Position numbers and translations under genes: made by a program. Below, one piece after another: positions 54,234 through 63,364 of a stretch of 64,000 nt of DNA (its first letter is position 1; each line of letters begins with the position of its first letter). The notes under the pieces were generated by a model, which saw nothing but the letters and a program-made list of their open reading frames with translations, was not told where the DNA came from and did not search any database. The stretch is from Paraburkholderia podalyriae. GTDB taxonomy: Bacteria > Pseudomonadota > Gammaproteobacteria > Burkholderiales > Burkholderiaceae. Location of the stretch: assembly GCF_014397785.1 (NCBI RefSeq), contig NZ_VZQQ01000007.1:124001-188000 (forward strand), written 5' to 3'.

Positions 54234-54488
54234 ATGGCCACGACCCTCGAAGCGCAACCGGCAAGCCCACCCAGGTCGGCCACGATGCATGCCGACGAAT
54301 GGCAAGCTCGCGTGCAACTCGCCGCGTGCTACCGGATCTTCGATCTGCTCGGCTGGACCGAGATGATCTACAACCACATCACGCTGCGCGTGCGCGACAG
54401 CGTCAGCGGCGCCGGGCGCCAGTTCCTGATCAACCCGGCAATGATTGAAGCCATGCGTAAAAGAGCGCGGCAATCAACGCTGCGATAA
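54234..54488 (+). pseudogene. Class II aldolase/adducin family gene, truncated
   Basis: 84 codons with a GGAGA site before the ATG. Residues 20-65 match the start of class II aldolase/adducin proteins (WQARVQLAACYRIFDLLGWT, EMIYNHITLRV, QFLINP), which are normally about 250 residues. After FLINP the family sequence ends and an unrelated tail (AMIEAMRKRARQSTLR) closes the frame. The metal-binding histidines expected downstream are absent. A deletion probably joined this start to other DNA. Confidence 0.75.
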
Positions 54489-54514
54489 CCCCCCAACAGG
54501 CAAGGATTCAGGCG

Positions 54515-55510
54515 ATGAAAGTAGCGATCTACGGCGCCGGCGCGATCGGCGGCTGGATAGGAGTGAAGCTCGCGCAGGCGGGGCATCAGGTCAGCGTGGT
54601 CGCGCGCGGCGCGACGCTCGACGCGGTGCGCCAGCATGGTCTGCGGCTGATCGAAGGTGGCGTGATCTACGCCGAGCAGGTGAAGGCGAGCGACAAGCCG
54701 GCCGATCTCGGTGTGCAGGAGCTCATCGTGATCGCGGTGAAGGGCCCGGCGATGGCGGCGGTGGCCGCGCAGATCAAGCCGCTGCTGGGCCCCGAGACGA
54801 TCGTGCTGACGGCGATGAACGGCGTGCCGTGGTGGTTCTGTGACGGCCTCGCCGGCGAGCTCGGCGGCCAGCGCCTGAAGACGATCGATCCCGACGGCGC
54901 GATCGCTGCCGCGATCCCGGCCGCGCAGACGGTCGGCTGCGTCGTGCACGCTAGCTGCCTGACCGACGCACCCGGCGTGATCCGGCATCACCAGGGCAAC
55001 GGGCTTATCGTCGGCGAGGCGTCGGGCCGGCCGAGCGAACGCGTCGAGCAGCTCGCCGCGCTGCTGCAGGCGGCGGGCTTCCATGCGACGGTCTCGGCGC
55101 AGATCCAGCGCGACGTCTGGTTCAAGCTGTGGGGCAACATGACGATGAACCCGGTCAGCGCGATCACCGGCGCAACGACCGACCGGATCCTCGCCGACGA
55201 ACTCGTGCGCGGCTTTGTCACGCACATCATGCTGGAGGCGAAGGAAATCGGCGCGCGCTTCGGCATCCCGATCGACCAGCCGCCCGAGGACCGTCACGCG
55301 GTCACGCTGAAACTCGGCGCGATGAAGACGTCGATGCTGCAGGACGTGCAGGCCGGCAAGGCGGTCGAACTCGATGCGCTGGTCGGCGCGGTGCGCGAAC
55401 TAGGGCAGCTGACGCGCGTGCCGACGCCCTATACGGATGCGTTGCTCGGACTCGCGCGGCTGCATGCGAGTACGTTGGGCTTGTATCCGAGGACCAGCTC
55501 GAAGGGCTGA
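54515..55510 (+). CDS. 2-Dehydropantoate 2-reductase family protein
   Basis: 331 residues of the PanE/ApbA family. NAD(P)-binding GAGAIGGWIGVKLAQAGHQV at the start, then VKGPAMAAVAAQ, and the catalytic lysine region WFKLWGNMTMNPVSAITGAT. PanE makes pantoate for coenzyme A, but many paralogues reduce other 2-oxoacids, and this one follows a truncated aldolase gene, so pantoate synthesis is uncertain. Confidence 0.85.
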   Translation: MKVAIYGAGAIGGWIGVKLAQAGHQVSVVARGATLDAVRQHGLRLIEGGVIYAEQVKASDKPADLGVQELIVIAVKGPAMAAVAAQIKPLLGPETIVLTAMNGVPWWFCDGLAGELGGQRLKTIDPDGAIAAAIPAAQTVGCVVHASCLTDAPGVIRHHQGNGLIVGEASGRPSERVEQLAALLQAAGFHATVSAQIQRDVWFKLWGNMTMNPVSAITGATTDRILADELVRGFVTHIMLEAKEIGARFGIPIDQPPEDRHAVTLKLGAMKTSMLQDVQAGKAVELDALVGAVRELGQLTRVPTPYTDALLGLARLHASTLGLYPRTSSKG

Positions 55511-55642
55511 ACGATCTCGTCGCAACGTCCGTTCGGGTGCTGGCGCGTCGCGCCGATGGAGTATCTGATCCAGCGTCGCGTTCACGCGTCATGTCGGCCT
55601 GCCGCCGACGCAGTATGCTCGAGATGCAGCGGACATCGTTGC

Positions 55643-57964
55643 TCAATAGCGATTCAGATTCGATCCACAGACGTTTTCGCCCCGGCGCCCGCGTACGAGA
55701 GAAAGGGCAGCTTCATCATCGGTTGTGAGCAGGTTTGCTCCCACGAGCTTTTCCCTACACACGGCTGTAGCCAGGCTCTGACCTCGCTTCTGCATCAGCC
55801 ATCGAATAGGCCATACCCGCGCGGTCTGATCCGCGGACGCGGTCACGACGCGCCGGCCGTCCGGGCTGAAGGCGGCGGAGAAAACCGCTCCCTGATGTCC
55901 GGTGAGCTTCGCGATCACCTCGCCGGTCGCCGCGTCCCACACCCGCGCGGTCCCGTCCGCGGACGTGGCCACCACGCGCTGGCCGTCCGGGCTGAAGGCG
56001 GAGGAGAAAACCGCTCCCTGATGCCCACCGAACTGGGCGATCTGTTTGCCCGTGGCCGCGTCCCACACCCGCGCGGTCTGATCCGCGGACGCGGTCACCA
56101 CGCGCTGGCCGTCCGGGCTGAAGGCGGCGGAATAAACCAGATCCTGATGCCCGCTGAGCTGCGCGATCTGTTTGCCCGTGGTCGCGTCCCACACCCGCGC
56201 GGTCCCGTCCCAGGACGCGGTCACTACCCGCCGGCCGTCCGGGCTGCAGGCGACGGAATCAACCGGGCCCTGATGCCCGCTGAGGAGCAAGATCGGTTTG
56301 CCGGTGGCCGCGTCCCACACCCGCGCGGTCCGATCCCAGGACGCGGTCATCACCCGCTTGCTGTCCGGGCTGAAGGCGGCGGAGTAAACCCACCCCTGAT
56401 GCCCGTCGAGCTGAGCGACCTGTTTGCCCGTGGCTGCGTCCCATAGCCGCGCGGTCCGATCCCCGGACGCGGTCGTCACCCGTTGGCCGTCCGGGCTGAA
56501 CGCGGCGGAAAAAACTGCCCCCTGATGCCCGCTGAGCTGCGCGATCAGTTTGCCCGTGGCTGCGTCCCATACCCGCGCGGTCCTGTCCGCTGACGCAGTC
56601 ACCACCCGCTGGCCGTCCGGGCTGAAGGCGGCGGAAATAACTGATCCTTGATGCCCTCCGAGCAGCAAGATGCCCATCGCCGCGTCCCATGCGCGCGCGG
56701 TCCTGTCACGGGACGCAGTCACCACCCGCTGACCGTCCTGGCTGAAGGCGACGGAATTCACCGGCCCTTTGTGTCCGGTGAGCTGCGCGATCACCTGGCC
56801 GGTGGCCGCATCCCACACCCGCGCGGTCTTGTCATCGGACACGCTCACCACGCGCTGGCCGTCCGGGCTGAAGACGGCGGAGCTCACCGGTCCGCGATGC
56901 CCAGTGAGCTGCACGATCAAGTGGCCGGTCGCCGCGTTCCACACCCGCGCGGTCCCGTCCGCGGACGCGGTCACCACGCGCTGGCCGTCCGGGCTGAAGG
57001 CGGCCGCGAAAACCGGTCCCCGATGCCCTATGAGCTGCGCGATGACCTGGCCGGTCGCCGCATCCCACAACCGCGCCGTCTTGTCATCGGACGCGGTCAG
57101 CACGCGCCGGCCGTCCGGGCTGAAGGCGGCGGAGCTTACCGGTTCCCGATGCCCGGTGAGCTGTGCGATCACGTGGCCGGTCGCCGCATCCCACACCCGC
57201 GCGGTCCTGTCCGCTGACGCAGTCACCACCCGTTGGCCGTCCGGGCTGAAGGCGGCGGAGAAAACCGGCTTCTGATGCCCGGTGAGCTGCGCAATCTGTT
57301 TGCCCGTAGCCGCGTCCCACACCCGCGCGGTCCTGTCCGCGGACGCAGTCACCACGCGCCGGCCCTGCGGGCTGAAGGCGGCGGAATAAACCAGATCCTG
57401 ATGCCCGCTGAGCTGCGCAACCTGTTTGCCCGTAGCCGCGTCCCATACCCGCGCGGTCCGGTCCGCTGACGCAGTCACCACCCGTTGGCCGTCCGGGCTG
57501 AAGGCGGCGGAATAAACCAGATTTTGATGGCCACTGAGCTGCGCGATCTGTTGACCCGTGGCCGGGTCCCACACCCGCGCTGTGCCATCCCAGGACGCGG
57601 TTACGACCCGCCTATCGTCCAGGCTGAAGACGGCGGAATCAACCGCATTCTGATGCCCGCCGAGCAACGCAATTTGCATCGATGCTTGCGCGCCACGCAT
57701 AAGCTCAAGCTCTGCTTCGACCGATCCCGGCAAGAGCCAACCCTTGCGCATCCCCAGCATCGCGAAGCGCATTGCGCGGTCATAAATTCCCGCGTCGTTC
57801 GCCGTCGTCGCGGCCGACGCCAACGCAAGAGAAGTCTCGCGTGCGACCGTCCGAGTCTGGTGAATGATCCACCCCGAAGTCACGATTAGAATCAATACGA
57901 TTGCGCCAATCAGTATCTGGATGCGTCGCCGCGCGCCCTGTCCGTGCCTGCTGTTCCTTGACAT
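55643..57964 (-). CDS. Membrane-anchored WD40 repeat protein (15 repeats)
   Basis: 773 residues from an ATG with GAGGA 8 bases upstream. One membrane helix (residues about 15-35) is followed by a helical stretch (residues 40-100) and 15 WD40 repeats of about 42 residues, each with GH...VxSAAFSPDG...VVTAS...TARVWDAATG. A Cys-containing end (VCREKLVGANLL) follows. The helix-repeat-tail plan equals the C-terminal half of bacterial NTPase-WD40 (nSTAND-like) proteins, but the NTPase and effector parts are missing. Function unknown; a scaffold or sensor platform is likely. Confidence 0.85.
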   Translation of the reverse strand: MSRNSRHGQGARRRIQILIGAIVLILIVTSGWIIHQTRTVARETSLALASAATTANDAGIYDRAMRFAMLGMRKGWLLPGSVEAELELMRGAQASMQIALLGGHQNAVDSAVFSLDDRRVVTASWDGTARVWDPATGQQIAQLSGHQNLVYSAAFSPDGQRVVTASADRTARVWDAATGKQVAQLSGHQDLVYSAAFSPQGRRVVTASADRTARVWDAATGKQIAQLTGHQKPVFSAAFSPDGQRVVTASADRTARVWDAATGHVIAQLTGHREPVSSAAFSPDGRRVLTASDDKTARLWDAATGQVIAQLIGHRGPVFAAAFSPDGQRVVTASADGTARVWNAATGHLIVQLTGHRGPVSSAVFSPDGQRVVSVSDDKTARVWDAATGQVIAQLTGHKGPVNSVAFSQDGQRVVTASRDRTARAWDAAMGILLLGGHQGSVISAAFSPDGQRVVTASADRTARVWDAATGKLIAQLSGHQGAVFSAAFSPDGQRVTTASGDRTARLWDAATGKQVAQLDGHQGWVYSAAFSPDSKRVMTASWDRTARVWDAATGKPILLLSGHQGPVDSVACSPDGRRVVTASWDGTARVWDATTGKQIAQLSGHQDLVYSAAFSPDGQRVVTASADQTARVWDAATGKQIAQFGGHQGAVFSSAFSPDGQRVVATSADGTARVWDAATGEVIAKLTGHQGAVFSAAFSPDGRRVVTASADQTARVWPIRWLMQKRGQSLATAVCREKLVGANLLTTDDEAALSLVRGRRGENVCGSNLNRY
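55817..57658 (-). repeat. Tandem 126-bp WD40-coding repeats
   Basis: About 15 copies of a 126-base unit, very similar at DNA level (for example CTGGCCGTCCGGGCTGAAGG recurs in most of them). The similarity goes beyond what protein folding needs, which points to recent duplication or gene conversion. Confidence 0.85.
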
Positions 57965-58153
57965 GGGCTTGATCCTCAACGATTGGTTGCAACTGCGACT
58001 CGCCCGCCCCGGGCGATCGCGACGGCGCGCGTCCGTGGATCGCGTCCGTCGACGAGTGGCGGCACCGCGGCCGGGTGGCGGCGCGGCGCGAACGGATACG
58101 GTTTGAACGGGCGGGTCATGCGCAGGTCGCAGCAGCTTCGGACCGCCCTGGCT

Positions 58154-60133
58154 TCACCCCGCGCTGGCAGTCTGCGACGGCTGCCGCATGGCCAGCCCGC
58201 CGGTCGCCGCATGACATGCCTCGATCATCGAGCGGAACGTCGGCGAGGTATGCATCGCGCCGGCCGCATCGAGCTCGACGCTGGCTTCCGGCGCGCCGTC
58301 GACGCCGACGCCGACCACCAGCGTCGCGCGCGGCCGCCATTCGCGCGTGCGCCGCAGCATGTTGCGCAGATACAGCGGCGAGTCGGGCGCGTCGAGCGAC
58401 ACGATGCAGATGATCGACGTGTCCTTGAAGCTCGGCTCGTCGGCGCGCGCCTTGCGGTAGCCCGAGTGGGTCGCCATCAACGGCGCGAAGCCCTGGCGGT
58501 TCAGCAGTTGCACCGCGATCGCGGTCGTCACCTCGTCGAACGCGCCACGGCCGGGTACACACAGCACCGCCGCCTTGCCCGCTTCGTCCGGGTGTTGCGT
58601 GCGCGTCAGCAGGCCGCCGCCGTAGCGCTCCGTGGTACCCGCGCCCGGCGTCGTCCGATCCGGCGCCCCGGCAAGCAGCGCGCTACCCGGGTCCGCCGGA
58701 TCGACAGGCGACAGCGCATCGCGCAGCCCTTCGGCAATGTCGAGGTTCTCGACGATATCGACGAGCGCGTCGTTGATCCGCTGCAACTGGTCGGGCATCA
58801 GCACGCCGCGCTGCGCGTCGTTGCGCGCGAGGCGCAGGCCTTCCAGCGCGACCTTGTCGTAGTAGTCGATCAACGACATCTCGCGCAGCAGCCGCTCGGC
58901 CTGCACGATCGCCTCGTGCGGATCGTCGGCGAGCAGGCGCTGATAGAAGTTCTGCGCGGGCGTCAGCGCTGGCTGATCGCCGAGCAGCACGGTCAGGAAG
59001 TTCAGCCGGTCCGCGTAGCGCCCGAGCGTGACGACGCACAGTGTGAGCGGCGTCGACAGCACGAGGCCGATCGGCCCCCACAGCCAGCTCCAGAAAATCG
59101 CCGCGACGACCACCGCGAGCGGCGACAGGCCCGAGCGATGACCGTACAGCAGCGGCTCGGCGATCTGGCCGGCGACCACGTCGACGACGATGAACAGGAT
59201 CAGCGTGAGAACCGCCATCGTCCATTGCGGCTGGATCGCGGCGGCGAGAAACACCGCGAGGATCGCCGCGATCCAGATGCCGATGTACGGCACGAAGCGC
59301 AGCAGCGCGGCGATCACGCCGAACAGCAGCGCGCCGGGCACGCCGATGACCGCGAGCCCGATCGCGATCATGCCGCCCGCGCTCAGATTGACGCCGAGCT
59401 GCGCGACGAAATAGCGTGACAGGCGCCCGGCGGCGTCGTTGATCGCGGTGGTCGTGCGATGCAGGTCGCGCGATCCGAACAGGCTGATCAGCCGGTCGCG
59501 CAAATCCTCGCGCTGCAACAGAATGAAGATCGTTACAACGAGCACGATGAAGGTCGTCTCGATCGGCGCGATGGCCGGCGTCAGCGCGCGCTGCGCGAGT
59601 TGCACCGGCGTTGGCGCGGGCTCGTGCACCTCGACCTGTTGCGGCACCTGCGGCGCGTTGCGCGCGGCGCGGCCGGTCGGGCGCGGCGGCGCGGGGCGCG
59701 ATGGCGCCACCCGCTGCAGCGCGCTGGCAGCGCTGCTCATCAGGGCATCGGCGCGGCCCACGGTCTTTTCCTGCACCGTTTCGATCTTCTGCTCGATCGC
59801 TTCCTGATACTGCGGCAGGTCGCCCGCGAGCTGCACGAGCTGCGCGCCGATCAGCGCGCCGATCGCGAGCAGCGAGGCGAGCGCGAACAGCACGGCGATG
59901 AAGATCGATGGCAACTGGCCCATGTGCAGACGCCGCAGCATCTGCACGAGCGGCGCGAGCAGGAAGCTCAGCAGCACCGACAACGTGATCGGAATCAGTA
60001 CCTCCCGCCCGAAGTACAGCCCGCACACGACCACCACGCCGGTGATCAGCGACACCAGGCCATGCAGGCCCGGCGTGCCCGGCGGGTAAACGCGGTTCGG
60101 CCGCCCATGCGGCGGCGGTAGCGATATTTTCAT
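58154..60133 (-). CDS. AI-2E family transporter (PerM-like) with long C-terminal domain
   Basis: 659 residues. The first 400 form the AI-2E transporter fold with about eight membrane spans (LVSLITGVVVVCGLYFGREV, FVPYIGIWIAAILAVF) interrupted by a Pro-rich loop. The remaining 250 residues are cytosolic and not part of the usual 350-residue family; the section around AAVLCVPGRGAFDEVTTAIA and the ATLVVGVGVDG strand look like a Rossmann-type domain. Transport substrate unknown. The WD40 gene lies downstream on the same strand. Confidence 0.85.
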   Translation of the reverse strand: MKISLPPPHGRPNRVYPPGTPGLHGLVSLITGVVVVCGLYFGREVLIPITLSVLLSFLLAPLVQMLRRLHMGQLPSIFIAVLFALASLLAIGALIGAQLVQLAGDLPQYQEAIEQKIETVQEKTVGRADALMSSAASALQRVAPSRPAPPRPTGRAARNAPQVPQQVEVHEPAPTPVQLAQRALTPAIAPIETTFIVLVVTIFILLQREDLRDRLISLFGSRDLHRTTTAINDAAGRLSRYFVAQLGVNLSAGGMIAIGLAVIGVPGALLFGVIAALLRFVPYIGIWIAAILAVFLAAAIQPQWTMAVLTLILFIVVDVVAGQIAEPLLYGHRSGLSPLAVVVAAIFWSWLWGPIGLVLSTPLTLCVVTLGRYADRLNFLTVLLGDQPALTPAQNFYQRLLADDPHEAIVQAERLLREMSLIDYYDKVALEGLRLARNDAQRGVLMPDQLQRINDALVDIVENLDIAEGLRDALSPVDPADPGSALLAGAPDRTTPGAGTTERYGGGLLTRTQHPDEAGKAAVLCVPGRGAFDEVTTAIAVQLLNRQGFAPLMATHSGYRKARADEPSFKDTSIICIVSLDAPDSPLYLRNMLRRTREWRPRATLVVGVGVDGAPEASVELDAAGAMHTSPTFRSMIEACHAATGGLAMRQPSQTASAG

Positions 60134-60299
60134 GTGAACAGAATTCCGGTTGGGACGCGGTGACGACCGAGCGGAGCATGGTTCGTCAGCAAGACAGATG
60201 CCCGAATTGTAGGCGGTTTGGCGGGGTGGGGATGCTTTGCCACGTCGCGGCGACCGGTAAGAGGCCGATTCAGATCGCCGGCAGCGCATCGGTCGAGCG

Positions 60300-60440
60300 G
60301 TGGTCGTGCAGCGGTACGAGCACGCGAACACTTTGCGAGCCAATGAGCAGACCCGGCAGCGCATCGTCTGGTTCCTGGAAGGCTGGTACGACGTACGCCG
60401 CCTGCACAGTAGGATTGGCTACCGTTTGCCGCTCGAATTC
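60300..60440 (+). pseudogene. IS3-family transposase remnant
   Basis: The frame reads NEQTRQRIVWFLEGWYDVRR, then LHSRIGYRLPLEFE, which is the C-terminal end of the IS3-type integrase core (usually about FIEGWYNxRRxHSxLGYxSPxxFE). Nothing upstream restores the DDE domain, so only a scrap is left. The frame continues into unrelated sequence. Confidence 0.7.
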
Positions 60441-60657
60441 GAGAACGCCAACACCCAACGGCGAGACCGTGAGCGAAGGGCGACGCATGCCAGGATCACC
60501 AAAGGCAACATGGCGTCAGCGGCTGTCGAACTTATCGACACATTCCGACATCCGACTGATGAACGCGTGCGCCGGTCACGCACCATGCATCGCGGGCTAG
60601 ATCGCAATGAGCACTGCAACTAGCACAGCACAATGGTCAGAAGGCTGGAGCGGCCTT

Positions 60658-61230
60658 TTATTGCGTAGGCGGCAGTTCACCGGATGCGAAGGGGCGCTCG
60701 CGCTTTCGGCTATGACGCCGGTCTGCATCGAGGTCGAGCATGTCATTTAACAGGTACACGGACGACGCACAGAAAGAGAAAGAAACAAAGGCTATTGCGT
60801 CGGCGCTCAATGCCTCGACGTTGGCAAACCGGTGCGAGGCGAGAGGCGGCACGAAGATAAGGACATTCTTCACCCATTGATAGGCGAGGCGCGCATCTCT
60901 TTGATGACGAGCCAAAGGAGCGGTCTTTTGCTATCAAACACGACCGTTGCGTGATTGCCTTTGGAGGCCGCAGCCTGGATGCTTTTTCCTCCAACGACGA
61001 TTGCCTTGCGGGCCTGCTTCCACACGGGCACGTCAGCGCGGGAATCGCCGCAATAGTCGAAACCCTACGCCGAACTCGACCGTCAAGGCGCCGGCTTTGC
61101 TAGCGCCTGATAGATTTCGCAGCTCGTTGCTCGCCATCACGCCTTTGAAGAAGCCGAAATGCGAAGCGATCTGCTCTGTAAAGCGTTGATCGCCTGAAGG
61201 TACAGCGGTCAGGAAACGGGTTCAGCAGAC
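60658..61230 (-). pseudogene. HAD-UbiA fusion gene, frameshifted and truncated
   Basis: Read on the minus strand, one frame gives HAD-phosphatase-like sequence (SGDQRFTEQIASHFGFFKGV), a shift near 61064 gives DYCGDSRADVPVWKQARKAI, and a second shift near 60895 gives the UbiA start YQWVKNVLIFVPPLASHRF and LLNDMLDLDADRRHSRKRER. It then stops at 60658, where about 200 residues of the prenyltransferase are missing. The intact type is a HAD plus UbiA (phosphoribosyl-decaprenyl-phosphate synthase-like) protein. Both ends are gone. Confidence 0.72.
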
Positions 61231-61280
61231 CTTACGTACTATTCTGTTTCGGTTTGTCGCGATATGAGGCGAAGCTCAGA

Positions 61281-61366
61281 GAATGCCTACCCGACGAACT
61301 GTGGTCCCTCGTCGAACCGTTGCTACCCGTGGGGGCGCTCGAAACAGCTTCCAAGCCGACAGAAGT
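61281..61366 (+). pseudogene. IS5-family transposase remnant
   Basis: The frame from 61281 gives LPDELWSLVEPLLP, the conserved N-terminal motif of IS5-type transposases. The next residues are already divergent and the glycosyltransferase gene ends inside the same stretch on the other strand. Only an N-terminal scrap remains. Confidence 0.55.
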
Positions 61367-63040
61367 TCACCGACTGAGTACCGTCACAGCGGGAAATCGC
61401 ATCAGATACCAGGCGTCCTGACTGTCTCCCACATAGCGAATATCAAGCAACCTCCCCGGGCGAACAGGATCGGTCGCCACGCCGCGAGCAACCAGACGCT
61501 CCAGGACGTCATGACGCAGCCAGAAAAGCGTCCCATTGTAAATTGCGGGCAGATAGTCCGTCTGGAATTCGGCGACGGAGTATATCCCGCTGTTGCTGCT
61601 CCAAAGGCCATGTGTTTCGATGACTTCCGGACGTTCCTTGCTCAGATAGTCCGCAAACCCTGCATACCCGCGACGCGCCAGCGATGGGTTGGTCAACAGC
61701 GCCGAATCCAGAACGTCCAGATGTTCGCAGCACAGTGCGGCGCCACCAACGTCTGGCGTCATGAACTTGAGCGTCGGTTGCCCCAGATACTCGCGCAGAT
61801 GATCAACCGAAGCACCCGTCATCGCGTAGTTCGCCGGCGTTATTCCGCGCCAGTCACCGGGGAAATCGTGCCACGCTCTTTTTCGGGCCGCGTCTCCCGC
61901 CGCATTCAGCGCAGCGGGCAGCACGCCACGCATCGCCGCACCAAGGATTACCGTGTCGACGTTGTCGCGCAGCAACGCAATGTTGAACAGGAAAGTCCCA
62001 GAAAGGCACAGCAAAAGCCCGCGAAATACATATGGTTGACGCATATTCGCAAAACGTTCTGCGAGAGAAAGGACGAAAAGGGGAACCACGGCCATGAACA
62101 TCCGCCCGGTATAGCCCCAATTTTTTCCCGATACGAGCGCGAATACGGCAAAAGAAAATATTAGAAGTACAGACATCGGATCCAGACGGCGCTTTTTCTC
62201 TCCCTTCCGGCTCAGGTACATGCCAGCCAGAAACGCGGCATTCACGAAAAGGAAATCCTTGAGACCGCGCAGCTTTACCAATACGCCGTCCCAGCCTTTT
62301 TTACTGTAGGGCATTTGCAGCTTGGCCAGGATGGTATTCGGCAATAGCGTGCCGAAGACACGATACCTCCAGATTGTCATCAGCAGAAAGCAAAGCATGA
62401 GCCAGACGCACATTCGAATGGCATGCGGCCTATCCTGCGGGCAAAACACGACCATCCAGCCAAGCGCGAATCCCAGATAGAACACCGCCTCGAAGCGAGT
62501 CAGCATCAGAAGAGGCAACAGTGCATAGGCAAGTGTCGATCGCACGCGCCAGGAGAGCACGAACGCAAACAGCAGCAACGCAAAGACCGTCATTTCCATG
62601 CCATTGATGATCTCGGCCTGGCAGGCTGGCAGCAGTCCCAGCAAGCACACCACAATGAGGCGATGCGTTGGGCTCGGCAGGTACGCTTCAAGTGCGCGCC
62701 ACACGAGCACCAGGGTAGCGCTCATTGCGATGAAGGAGAGCAACTGCGCCGTCATGATCGCATCCAGAAAGCCTGGATGCATCATCCACTGCCCTATCGC
62801 CAACATCGCCGTCATGAGCAAAGTTGACGTACCTTCTGCCGGCGCCGAAGCTGATGTCAACGCGAATACCCCGTGTCGCCCGAGTGTATGCGCATAGGCA
62901 ATAGTGATGGCGCCGTCGTCCCAGCCATAAGGGCCGACCAACGCTATCGCTGTCAACGAAAGCGCCGCATACGCGACGACGAAGAGGAACCCGGTGGCTC
63001 CAACTCTTCCCTCGGCACTGTGTGTAAGGTTCTCGGACAT
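61367..63040 (-). CDS. GT-C family membrane glycosyltransferase (AftB-like)
   Basis: 557 residues with about ten membrane spans. The first periplasmic loop has the acidic pair Asp41-Asp42 (YGWDDGAITIAYAHTL) and the GTSTLLMTAML motif, LTRFEAVFYLG follows, and RYRVFGTLLPNTILAK matches the polyprenyl-sugar arabinofuranosyl/mannosyltransferase group. A large soluble end (residues about 370-557) follows the membrane part. These enzymes use a decaprenyl-phosphate sugar donor. The adjacent decayed HAD-UbiA gene would make a precursor of such a donor. Start codon uncertain (63076 possible). Confidence 0.8.
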   Translation of the reverse strand: MSENLTHSAEGRVGATGFLFVVAYAALSLTAIALVGPYGWDDGAITIAYAHTLGRHGVFALTSASAPAEGTSTLLMTAMLAIGQWMMHPGFLDAIMTAQLLSFIAMSATLVLVWRALEAYLPSPTHRLIVVCLLGLLPACQAEIINGMEMTVFALLLFAFVLSWRVRSTLAYALLPLLMLTRFEAVFYLGFALGWMVVFCPQDRPHAIRMCVWLMLCFLLMTIWRYRVFGTLLPNTILAKLQMPYSKKGWDGVLVKLRGLKDFLFVNAAFLAGMYLSRKGEKKRRLDPMSVLLIFSFAVFALVSGKNWGYTGRMFMAVVPLFVLSLAERFANMRQPYVFRGLLLCLSGTFLFNIALLRDNVDTVILGAAMRGVLPAALNAAGDAARKRAWHDFPGDWRGITPANYAMTGASVDHLREYLGQPTLKFMTPDVGGAALCCEHLDVLDSALLTNPSLARRGYAGFADYLSKERPEVIETHGLWSSNSGIYSVAEFQTDYLPAIYNGTLFWLRHDVLERLVARGVATDPVRPGRLLDIRYVGDSQDAWYLMRFPAVTVLSR

Positions 63041-63364
63041 AGCCAGTCGACGTAAGTAGGATGGCTGATAATACATCGGGCAAGCGGCGAGGGAACGTGG
63101 CCCAGACTACATGGACGCCGGTTGGTTCGACTTAATACGGCACGTCGGAAGATGAATGAGTTCCGTTTTGTACAGACCATTGTCCGATTTGCGCGTGACG
63201 AAATGCGAAATGATTTCCGAACGCGGCATGCACGAGTCAGAGAATTGCTCGATGCTTACTCCTTGATCGAAACTGGGATCGAAACCGCATCAGTGAAAAA
63301 GTACGACGTCCTTCGGCCGATCGACGGCATGGGAGACTACCGGTAGGGACCGCCAATCCGCACG
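63041..63364. other. Intergenic region
   Basis: 324 bases, less GC-rich than the flanks, upstream of the glycosyltransferase gene and after the DUF445 gene. A 64-74-codon plus-strand frame here (63122-63346) lacks a proper start site and a recognisable family. No promoter was identified. Confidence 0.35.

Noticed and set aside
55817..57658. Regular DNA repeats that could suggest a CRISPR or satellite array
   Set aside because: The period of 126 bases keeps the reading frame and encodes WD40 units; there are no spacers.
61283..62164. Plus-strand open frame of 293 codons opposite the glycosyltransferase
   Set aside because: Only its first bases overlap an IS5 scrap, and in a different frame; the rest is antisense to a membrane protein gene.
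63122..63346. Plus-strand frame of about 70 codons near the right end
   Set aside because: Begins at TTG or an ATG without a spaced ribosome site; composition is plausible but no family is recognised.
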